The notes under the pieces: generated by a model
The model's input: the letters and a program-made list of their open reading frames with translations, nothing else
What the model was told of the DNA's origin: nothing
The model's database searches: none
Source: Branchiostoma floridae
Lineage: Eukaryota; Chordata; Leptocardii; Amphioxiformes; Branchiostomatidae
DNA length: 64,000 nt
Assembly (NCBI RefSeq): GCF_000003815.2
Contig: NC_049995.1
Coordinates: 4,302,572 to 4,366,571 of the forward strand
Reading direction: 5' to 3'
Shown here: positions 26,467-38,500 of the stretch, piece after piece
Layout of the letters: the number at the start of each line of letters is the position of its first letter
How positions within the stretch are numbered: position 1 is the first letter of the stretch
Program-made: the position numbers and the translations under genes

Positions 26467-26583
26467 TTAGACCGCCATGTTGGCGAGACTGCGTACAAAC
26501 ATGGGGTCGACGGCAGCGAGCTTGGCGGACAGGAAGGCGTGCATACTGAAGAGGAGAGCCTGCAGGCTGGGGCACTCCAGCTC
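26467..26583 (-). CDS. SNTG: Gamma-syntrophin terminal coding exon
   Basis: Encodes ELECPSLQALLFSMHAFLSA and ends VRSLANMAV with TAA at 26467-26469. Acceptor TATTCCACAG. The protein stops sooner after the conserved AKLAAVDPMF helix than human gamma-1, which has a Ser/Thr/Ala-rich tail. Confidence 0.92.
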   Translation of the reverse strand, partial: ELECPSLQALLFSMHAFLSAKLAAVDPMFVRSLANMAV

Positions 26584-29500
26584 CTGTGGAATAAACAAAC
26601 AAATAAATACACATACAAACTTCATCCGCATGTCATAGCAATAACTCACAAAGCTTTGACCTCTAGGACATTGACCTGTCTCCTCGCATTGTAACATCAG
26701 TCAACAAGTAATATCAAAATGAACATTATTACAACATACAAACATAAAGGAAATATGAAAAAGTCTAAAGAGATAACACTGTAAAGATACCAAAGACTAT
26801 GACAGAAAGGCACAAGACAATCCAAATGTTTTTGCAGGAGAATTTAGAACTGTTTTAAAGCGGCTGCCACAAAAGTGACTGAACTGCATACACTTTTCCA
26901 CTCGATGATGTTTATCCTGTCAAAGACATTTATTTAAAACAAAAAAGTTCTGACCTGTGTCTCTATGTGCCTGAGGTTGGGGGACTGGAACAGGAGCTTG
27001 ATTTTAGACTTGTTGTCATCTGAGGAACCCTTCAGCTGGGAGAACTTGTAGGTCCATAACACTGTCTGTACAGCGAAACATAGACGTAAACAAGTTGTCA
27101 ACAATCTGAGAACGATTATTCAGAAAAAGAGAATACCACACGGCGTAATCATCTAACCTCTAAGGTTCCTGTCCAGAGTGCACCATCCAATGGTTGGAGG
27201 GGAATCCACCCCACAGGGGGACTGGTACAATGCAAAATGCAGCAGAAGTTGTACCAATTTTGTGTCCTCAAATTATATAAGATTATAAGAACATCAATTA
27301 AAACATCTGAATCTAGTATCTGAACCACAAAGCATGCAACACACATTCAAATTATTCCATGGAAATCTGTGTGATACAAGTACGTAGAAGACAGGTGGAC
27401 ACCGTAAAAAACAAACTGGTTTGTAACACCTGTATCAAACATTATCACAGCCTGTACAGGGAAACAATAACCAGCTGTCAACAACATGATAAATGTAAAT
27501 ATTTTCTTGTTATATTATGTAACTTTTCATCCTTTGTGACAAGATCCCACCTTTTACAAGCCATACAGCTGAAGGTGTTTTAATCCAAAATATATTTTAT
27601 CAACAATTTGAAAGGTAGCTGTTTTAGACATAGACACAGTATACCACTAATTAAAAGTAGAAACTGATTTTGGGAAGTAGCTATGCTGATAATGCCTATC
27701 AAAATCTGTTGCCTCCCTTTTTGAGGGATATACACACGTAGGAGCTTGCATGAAGTACATGTATAAGGAGGAACCACCCACCTTATTTTCCCCATCGTAC
27801 AGAGTAAAGCCAGAAGTGAAGTCAAGAGTAAGTGCAGACAGTCTCCTCTGCCAGCTCACTCCAAAAGTTTTCCTCTGTGGGAAGAAGAAAACAAACTTTG
27901 ATATGGTGTAAAAATATAGTTGGCCTGGGCACCATGATGATCATAGAAACCACATAGTAACTTTTCGCTTTCGAGCCATGGACGTAAAGGGGACAGACTC
28001 CATGATTAGCCAACAAAAAGATTGAGTCAGCAGTTACTAGTGGTGCGTACCGAAGCTCACGTTCCGGTTCAGGTTCGGACTCGAGTCCAAAGATTCCGGT
28101 TCAGGTCCGGACTTATAAGTCCGGTTTTTGACGGTCGCTAATTTTCCCATATATACACAAGCATAAAGCGACTTGCTCTAGGCGACACATAATTTCGTCT
28201 CCGGCGCCCGCAACCACATTCGACCGGGCCGCATGCTATAAAGATATTGCCAAAGACGACTGCATCATTTTCAAAGTTGTAGAAACATCGACTTTTAATG
28301 AAAACTATCGGGAAATCACGGCAAAATCCGACCTTTTCCGCTTTTTTTTTTGACGGCCGAAATTTCAAAATGGCGCTTGCGAGGTCATAGGGGTCAATAG
28401 GATAGCCTACTGTAATGCGGGTAGAAAAGGATGCGTGCGGTGTTTTTATACTCTACATTTAACCTTACAAATTAATTGTAAATTTATTCGTTACAAAGAT
28501 AAAGGCAGGAGGTATAAAATAAGTTTATGAACTTAAACATTTTTTTAAATAAAACGTGTCGGTACTTCTTTTTAACAAGCTGCTCACCCATGCTTTCAGT
28601 GAAGTATCCCGGCAAGCGGCAAATGTCAACAGTCGCCGGAGATTTGTTTTAGCTTGTTTATCTCGGAAATTTTCTTCATTTTCAGAAGATATGGGACTTA
28701 AAACCCTTACCAGGAGATAAACAAATCCACATACTTTATTTTCATGGGTAATATTGCTAAAGTGAACCTGTCATTTTTGCCGCGTTGCCGGATTTTGAAA
28801 GAAGGTTCCCGTGGCGCGACCATGTGCTTGGCCCGCTTATGGCGGTAGGACAATTTATTTTCGCAGAAATACGTTATTTTCTGGCCCGTTGGCTGCGATT
28901 AATAAAGTTACATAGGCATCTAGCGTTGTTTTAGATGATACTAGTATACAATAAGAAAGAGATATCCGGTTTTCCAGAAAACCGGTTTTCGACGTTCCGG
29001 TTTTAACCGGACTTGAATCGAAAGTTATAGCAAGTCCAAGTCCGGTTCGGCGAACCGGTACGCACCACTAGCAGTTACTAGCCTGGTATCCAGCTGTGTT
29101 ATAGCTCCCGAGTCTCTTCTGTCCTCAACACGGTTGGATACCAGGCTAAGCATAGGAGGAATGTACCCTGGCTAACAAATAGTAAACTAAAGAATTATAG
29201 AATGATACCCTGGTGAATTCACAAGAAATTGTTGGTTTGTTATCAAGATATTAAAGATTTTATTAGTACTATTATTATTACATAATGCTATAATAGAGCT
29301 CAAGCTTTAATAGAGAGACAAAACCTTTATACCCCTATAATCCTGACAGCGTGGTGTGTAGCAGTCTGTATAGCTCCTAACCACAGAGTTAACTCTTCTT
29401 TAGTCTCCACACTAAGGTAGCAGGACTCTAACACTAACACTAACACTAGTAACAAACATGTAGAGTTACCCCTATAATCCTGACAGCGTGGTGTGTAGCA

Positions 29501-32500
29501 GTCTGTATAGCTCCTAACCACAGAGTTAACTCTTCTTTAGTCTCCACACTAAGGTAGCAGGACTCTAACACTAACACTAACACTAGTAACAAACATGTAG
29601 AGTTACCCCTATAATCCTGACAGCATGGTGTGTAGCAGTCTGTGTAGCTCCTAACCACAGAGTTAACTCTTCTTTAGTCTCCACACTAAGGTAGCAGGAC
29701 TCTAACACTAACACTAGTAACAAACATGTAGAGTTACCCCTATAATCCTGACAGCATGGTGTGTAGCAGTTTGTATAGCTCCTAACCACAGAGTTAACTC
29801 TTCTTTAGTCTCCACACTAAGGTAGCAGGACTCTAACACTAACACTAGTAACAAACATGTAGAGTTACCCCTATAATCCTGACAGCATGGTGTGTAGCAG
29901 TCTGTATAGCTCCTAACCACAGAGTTAACTCTTCTTTAGTCTCCACACTAAGGTAGCAGGACTCTAACACTAACACTAGTAACAAACATGTAGAGTTACC
30001 CCTATAATCCTGACAGCATGGTGTGTAGCAGTCTGTATAGCTCCTAACCACAGAGTTAACTCTTCTTTAGTCTCCACACTAAGGTAGCAGGACTCTAACA
30101 CTAACACTAGTAACAAACATGTAGAGTTACCCCTATAATCCTGACAGCATGGTGTGTAGCAGTCTGTATAGCTCCTAACCACAGAGTTAACTCTTCTTTA
30201 GTCTCCACACTAAGGTAGCAGGACTCTCCTGTGGAAAGCTGCACACCCAGACAGTACAGTCTGTCGTCTAAAACTTCCTGGTCCTGTTGAGATAAACAAA
30301 TAACTGTGTTAGGACAAGTGGCAGACATGAAATCATTTAAACAATTCAGATTTAAACTACAGCAGAAAATTACAGCTTGAACAAACCATAAACCCTGCCA
30401 CTTAAGAATTAATTCAGTCATTTATTCCTTCACTCACTCACTCACTCACTCACTCACTCACTCACTCATTCACTCACCCACTCTTTCAGTTTTATTCATT
30501 CCGTCATTGATAACTTTTTCCTTCCTTCCATCCTTCCCTTCATTTCTTCCGTCCTTTCCTCCTTCCTTCCTTTCCTAATTTTTTCCTTCACTCCTTCCTT
30601 CACTCCTGCCTTCACTCATTCCCTCCCTCATTCCTTCTTTCTCTCCTCATTTCCTTTCATTTACTCATTGATTTGTGAAGGCAGAATAAGACCGGGCTTT
30701 ACAAAAATTGGACAGTGGCCTTGAAAAGGTTTTAAGCATTGGATGGTTCACAGACAGATCAATGCTGATTCTGAATCCTCACCCTGTTCATTTTACACAT
30801 GAGCTCATGTAGCTTGTACATCCGGTCACACCTCACCCAGTCTCTCTGGCTAACCTGTGCAGTAAAGGGGGAAAAAATACATACAATTTTAAATCTTACA
30901 TCATGTATAATTACACTACAAAAAAATGTCGTTACACCAGCAATGGAAAACATACAATGGCTAACAGACTGTTTAAAAGAAATAGCAGAATATCTGGATT
31001 TCATAAAAATGCAATCTCTTTACAGTTGCTCCCTTTAAAAATGTGGTTGGAAGGTACCACTACTTACCGGAGGGGTGTCCATGATGAACATGTCCTCCCC
31101 CCTGAGTGCCACAAATCTGGGTTTCCAGTTCTGGAAGCTCTTGGAGGCACCTATCCGCTCACTCATCCATCCCATGTGGGTGATCTGGGGCAAGGAAAAA
31201 CACACAAAAATTCTTATATTCAACTTAACCAAAAATATTAGTATAATAGTTAAAAGCAGTGTACAGTAACTCAGGAACATATGACCAGATTTAAGCCACT
31301 CAAACAAGAACACCCCCCTACTTATACTACATGTATATCAATGAGGTTGCTATCATCAAGTTTTTGTGGTGAAGTTTTTGATGTGTTAGAGGTGTGGCTC
31401 TCCTCAAACATGGCACAGCAGCTTAATGGCCTTCCTGAAGGACTGTACCCTTTTCAGTAGAACAGGATTGTATGATTTGTGACATGAGTGACTAGCATTT
31501 CATGTCTTTAAAACTTTGCCTGCACTTCTTACACTCATTAATAGGGGGCGCTGTTACACTATGCAATTTGCTCACTTTGTGAACCATCCTATTGGCATGG
31601 AGTGTGAATGGTTAGAATGCTGTCCATTCAAGTGAATAACAGTAAAAAAGACAGTTTGATGTGTTGAAGAAGAAATCGGACACAAACACACACACGTTTC
31701 TCACCTGGTGTAAGGGGGATGCAGTGTCGTTTGAGATTTTTATCTGTAAGGGTGAAGAAGAAAATGGAATGAGTATATTCTTCAGACGTGCAATTTTAAA
31801 TGATTTCATGCAAGAATGAAAGGATGTCAGAGCAAGGGACAGCTGAAGATATCAACATTATCTTTTTACCAGTATCGTCTAAGTTGAGGTTGTCTGTCAT
31901 TGTTATAAAGAGTTTGTAAGCAAAAGCTGAATAAGCATATTAAAAAACTGAGTTTTTTTGTTAGCTGTATAATTATGGATATCTTTATGCCTTGGCTCAA
32001 GTAACCCGTGGTACAATGTACAACATGTATGTTAATACTGGTAATTCCCCCGGCAGCATTCCTGTAAACTGCAGATAAAAAGCATTGAAAGAAGATTTTT
32101 ATATGATGCACTATGCAATATCCCATTATATATCATATTATAAACTTAAGGTGAAATAATACACATTCTCTTGGTCTATGTCATATGTGTGGAGAAAGCC
32201 TTGCTGTGAAATAAATTACATGACTAGCCAAGAAACAAACAAAAAGACTGCAAAAATCTCATGACTTGCTGAAATTACATGTATGCATGTAAGGTTTCAT
32301 TAATGTTAAAGTGCACTAGTGCCCTTTGGTCACTTAAAAGTTAAATCTACAACAAGTATTCCCAAAACCACGAAGAGAATATTTGAACTCTTTTCCAACA
32401 ACATCAAATGATTGATGTTCTAGAAAACACATCAGTTCAGACTTTCTCTACAGCTATTTTGGACTTGAACCAAATATCCTAGAAGCATTCCACATTCTTG

Positions 32501-35500
32501 GAATGGAAGCAAGAAAACATCCACACAAATTACTGGCCATGTCATCCAGTGTCACACCCTGTAGCCGGAGTTGAGCTTTACAAATGATGCACTGATGTTA
32601 GCCTCAAGGGCCGGACTCTAAAAGCACATTACATACCACTACAAATTTGGAGTCATAGATGAGTCCACGGCACAGAGAAGACAGATATTACCATGCCCTA
32701 AGGTTTAGCAAGGATATTAACAGATCTAGAGGAGGACTTTTGGCTTGCTGCCCTGTTAGATTGAACAGAGGGTGAAACTCTTAAGGTTGTCTGATTGTGG
32801 TACTGTAAAAATCATTTATTTTTGCGGTAACTGGGAAATTAGGTTGCGTTTTTAATTCGAGGTTGAGACAATTCTGTACATTAGAAATGCATATTTGGAG
32901 GTTACATAAAAATAAGTCTGAAAATTTACAGTGTATGAAAATTACCTTGTAATATTGAACATGAACATTTATAATTATACTTATGTCCTCATAATACTAG
33001 CATTAGAAATTTGATGGTTAGGGAGTGGGAACACCTTTTTTAAAAATGGGCATGATCCTATAATTCTATAATAATTATGTCATAACGGTGTTATACATTT
33101 TTGCATAAATTATTATCTTGCAACAAGATATTTGGAGAAAAAATTAACAGCCACACATGACAAGAAGTAGCATCTTTAATTGTTGTTGTTGTCCTTGTTT
33201 AACATCAGATTCTATCATTTTGCTAGACGTGGTCTCTTGGTGACATCATAAGAAGTCATCAGCCATACCCGGAGCATACCTTAAGCTACTAAAGCTGGCC
33301 ACTGATAGAAGAAGGAGGGAAACATTGACTGCCCCTGACAGGGTCCCATTACTTACTGATACCTGATGGGGAAAATAAATGAAGGGATTTAGGTGTAATG
33401 GTGAGGAGTGGCGGGGCACAGACTGTGGCTGTCTGTTGGTGATGGGGTTTATTTTGGTACAACCAACTCGTGAGGCATGCCATGTAACCTTAATTCTTTT
33501 GGCTTCAGCCATGTTTTTGCAACCCAACTGATAAAGGGGAACTGCCTTAAAGGTACATATTGTAGAATTTTAACACGGTAGATTCAATTTATGATGTAAT
33601 GTAAAAAAAAATTACTAAAAACAGGGACTAAAATTGTTTTAACTGGAACAGATTCTACAATGTGCTTTGATTGGACAGATTCTATATTGTGTACCTTCAA
33701 ACACTTTGAGAATGTTAGTAAAGACTACACTACATTGTATACGATGTACATGTTACGTTTATTTGGCCACAGGTTGTGCTTGACAGTTTGTGGTTCGCAG
33801 GGAATGTGCAAAATGTAAACAGAATTGTCCTACGTGAAAAAAACTTAGCTCGTTTTGGTGCCTTGAAGGCAATAACGATGGACACGACCCATGACGGAAT
33901 CCAAGATATGTACAAACAAACTACAAATTTCGATGCTCACGTCAACAAAATGGATCGAACAAAACACAGAAAAAGCGAAGAAACAAAGTGCAACCGTTAC
34001 AGTAACTGTATCCTTAGATAATGGTATGAATCCATGTTAACATCTTGCCAATATGCAAGAAATGATCCTTAGATTTCAGCAAAAACAGGCTGGGTATATT
34101 GCATAGCAAAATTCTTCTCACTGAATTGTAGTGAAGTGCAGTAATACAACTTAACACTAGAGGGCACTATTGAAAGACAACTCCACAAAGTACCTTGAAG
34201 TTGCTGGATGGGAAAAACACAAGAAAAGGAACAACTCTAGGGTAGCTTGGCCAATTCAAACAAAATGTTTTGACATAAACCTGGCTCCCAAACATATTTT
34301 CCTTGCCATCTTATGTTATAGTAGTAACAGTACTTAACTTGTTCTTGGCAGTAAGATACATTTGGAACATTCTTTCATGAAAAAAAAGTTCACCTATTAA
34401 CAAATCTTTAAAAATGTATTTTTTCAACTTTCAAACCAAGGAGATCTAGACAAAATAATGTATACTTGTACATGTATTATCTTCCAGAAATCCCTAAAAT
34501 GACTGCGCTCCCAGCCAGGGTTTACATTGTAAACATGAACCAGCAGCTCGTAACATTTAATGAAACCCTGAGGGACTCTCTAAGAGTTTCAGCCAATGTT
34601 TTGATGACACCGCCCTCCGCTAAGAAGAAGACCCTCACAGAAACATCTGTCGGCCAGGATTTGGAGACTTCTTTGTAAGAAACCTCCAAGGTGTAAAATT
34701 CCTGGGAGGCGCCCGTTTCCGCTCTCGATGACAGAGGTCAAGAACTTCTTGGCAAAATCCCTGCTCTACCATAACAACTACCATGGGGGCCAATTTTACA
34801 CATTTGGTGACTATGACTTGTGGTTAGGAATCCACTGGGGCCTAGGAAAAAAATGTTGTGTTTCCTGTTTCAGTCCAGAAAAAATTAGGGTCAGTATAGG
34901 TAGGGATTATGTTTTCTTCCTTGTAATTTTTTTTTTGCAGGCCAAACCTCAAGTGCTACATAATACAGTTGAACAAAGTAAACTGAAATGGGTAAGGACA
35001 CTTGCCTTTCAATGTCAAACTTTAAGTTTGTGCATAATAGATACATTTATCCTTCATTAGATAGGACAAGGAGTGTTTTTACTTCAATAGGAAGCAGGCT
35101 GAATAAAAATTCTGGAAAAACTGGAAGCTCCACTGCCCACCCCCAAAAAAGTCTAGGGTCGGCAGGTTTTTCAAGGGTAGGTAGTGAAACAGGAAACACA
35201 ACTATTTCCTAGGCCCTACTACCCACGGGGGCCAATTTTCCACATTTGGTGACTAGGACGTGTGTTCTGGAGGCTGTTGCCTGATGTATCAATGCCTGGG
35301 TGTGTTAAGTCCCATATTTATCAGGATCTGTACATGTAAGGGGAAGCGTGTGTTATCAAAGGGTGACGGGGTTGAAGGAATGACTCAAGGCAACAAGCTA
35401 GCTATAGATAGACAGGTGTCATAATTTGTTTTGGAGACAGAAAAGTAGTTTTGCCTGACACTGTAAATGCATTTAAGTTTGCAGGGATTTAATTTCGCGG

Positions 35501-38500
35501 TAGCGGGAAAAATGACTTTTCGCTGTGGTTTTAATTTCGCGGCAGCACCATGTACTGTAGTCTCTTACTGCCATGGAAAAATGTTTGCACAATGGTTATA
35601 AGTTTGTGGTGAAGCGGCCACCGCGAAAACCGCGAACATAAATCCGCCGCAAAAGTTTCTGCATTCACAGTATATCAGGAGATCCTTGGCAAGATAGAAA
35701 TGTAATATGCAATGTAGACTACAACATGATATACTGTAATTGTAAATTCACTTATTTTCACTGGAATCAATGGCAGAAGGTGAAGAGAGGCTTTCGACAC
35801 ACATACATAATGTATATGCATGCGAGTGCGCACGGCACACACATGCACGCACACGCGCGCTCAAACACAAATGAACCTTTGGGGAAAGGTAAGAATTATC
35901 ACACTAGTAAAACATGTAACAAAACATTGTTATATAACAGTCTGTCAATGTGTTTTTATCTCAATGTTGACGATGTTGACTGTGGTTGACGATTTGTGGT
36001 TGTTTTTGGCACCATACTGAGGTGTTAACAGTTTGACTGACATATTTGGCCCAGTGTGAAACTGTTCCAGACAAACAGAGAACACAGAAAAAGGATTGAG
36101 AACAAAAAAAAGGATTTCGAGCCCTGCAATAAGGCCACGTTGATTTGATTATATGGATGACATCCGCGCTCGCACCAATTTTCGGCCATTTCCAAAAAAA
36201 AAAAAGTTTTCGACCACACAATAAATTGTGCAAAGCAGCTGTAAAATTAGCACAAATATTCCGAAGATTGAAAAAAAAGTATCAGAAAACAGATAACTAA
36301 TACCATATATAGAATGCCAAAATGAATCTAAAGTCAAAGAATAAGATGTGAAAGGACGGAAAGAAAAAAAATCTATTGTTGGTTGGGGGAGGTACCAGTA
36401 CAGAAAATTCAGGTCCAGAAGATCATGGTATACCATACTATGTGTTTTTAGTCCTAAGTTCAACCTTCCTGGCCACTTTGATTTCATACTGAAGGCAACT
36501 TTTTTTTTTTGGCCAAACTTTTTTTTTATTCGCTCGCTCGCATCAGTTCTGGAGTTCCCGGAGGATGTCATCCATATAATCAAATCAACATGGCCTAATA
36601 AGTACCATAGAAAATGAATTTAGCCTTATCACTTTTCTACATTTTTATTTCATGTTGAGCCAGTGGTTGAAGATTTGTGGTTGTTTTTGGCACCATACCG
36701 AGGTGTTAACAGTTTGAATGACATATTTGGCCCAGTGTGAAACTGTTCCAGACAAACAGAGAGAACCTGGGTACCTCAGATCTCTGACATTGTCACCGGG
36801 GTGTTTATCCCACCCTACAGTCTGACTCTCTCAACACATGGTAGGGGCAATGACCTCAGTCCTTCAGAAATCACACCAATCAAATGTGTTCTACCTTACA
36901 GTAACCCCCTAGAGGTGGTATCTCACTGTACTTGGGGCATCGGTGTGTCACTGCGGGGTTTGGAGATGACTCAACGAATCTTAATGATAAAGAACAAATT
37001 TTCTTACGTTTTGTGTATCTTGTTGTCTGTCATACTTTTACGTATTACGCAATATGTAAATTATAAAAAAAATTGGCGAAAATAAGAACAGTGCAACAGA
37101 ATGCTGCGCCAGTGCCCCAAGAGCAGTGAGATACCACCTTAAAAGTTTATGATAAAGGTTTGACTTGTTCCAACTTTAGCGAATCAAAACTCAGGACGAA
37201 AGTTCGTCCCCCACCACGGAAGTTTTTTTTATCAATTCTCCTTTTTTTTTCATTTTCAGATGTTTGATTTTATTTCTTTTCTGACAATTTTTCTCCCCTT
37301 CGATTAGTGGTGTGCCCTAGCAATTAACTTCCTATTTCTTCTAACTTTACAACTCCTTTGTACAATTAACTATATACAGCATAGCCAAAAACTTAATCTT
37401 TTGATGGGGAAGGACGAAAATTGATGCGTGCTCGGATGTCATCGATATTATCAAATCAACATAGCCTAACCTGTAACCATGTATACTGTTACGTATTTCA
37501 CCAAAACCCACATCAAACCACCCCCACATCAAACATGGTCCAGTCTCCTATGATACTTCAAAAGGAATATCAAAGCCATGGATATGGGACATGAAACATT
37601 AGAAGAGCTCTTCACACAAATCTTAAGTGGCAGGTTGGGAGGACAGTGATTAAGTGTTACCCTCACTAAGAAGAGAACCAATTTTCTTCCCCTAACATCC
37701 AAGCTTTCACTCAAGTCTGGTCTTCAGGGGCTGATATACATGTAGGTGTACACAAATGTAGGTGTAGCAATAAATATAAGGGACCTTTCAGTAGTGTTTT
37801 GGGTATGCAAGTGTTAAGCTAAGGGATTTTCAGTAGTGTTTTAGTAGTTTTTTGGGTGTGTAGGTGTAGCAATAAATATAAAGGACCTTTCAGTAGTGTT
37901 TTGGGTATGCAGGTGTTAAGCCAAGGGATTTTTCAGTAGTGTTTTAGTAGTTTGTTGGGTGTGTAGGTGTAGCTATAAATATAAGGGACCTTTCAGTAGT
38001 GTTTTGGGTGTATAGGTAAAGATATGCTTTAAGGGACCTTTCAGTAATGTACTGGGTGTGTAGGTGTAGTTATAAATATGAGGGACCTTTCAGTAGTGTT
38101 TTGGTTGTGCAGGTGTAGCTATGAATATAAGGGACCTTTCAGTAGTGTTTTGGGTGTGTAGATGTAGCTATAGATATTCAAGTGACCTTTCAGTTAGTGT
38201 TTTGGGTGTGTAGGTGTAGCTATAAATATAAGGGACCTTTCAGTAGTGTTTTGGGTGGGGCTAGTGAGAGTTGGGTTCATTTCGAAATCATAACTTCAAG
38301 GTTTGGGCTGCATTATAATGTAAATGAACTGATAATATCTGCAAGTCAGGCAGAGCACTTTCAAAGTAATGAATTTATACAGGATTTCTACTTCTATTTC
38401 AACTACCAAAAACACAAGAAGAAGTCTCTCTTGTTTTCCGGTGCAGCTTTGTGGAACTCGCTACCTGCACACTTAAGAGCAGTCATCTACACATCAGAAT

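Noticed and set aside
29327..30182. Six separate ~68-residue minus-strand proteins
   Set aside because: They are the same partial syntrophin exon seen in shifted frames in each tandem unit, not independent genes.
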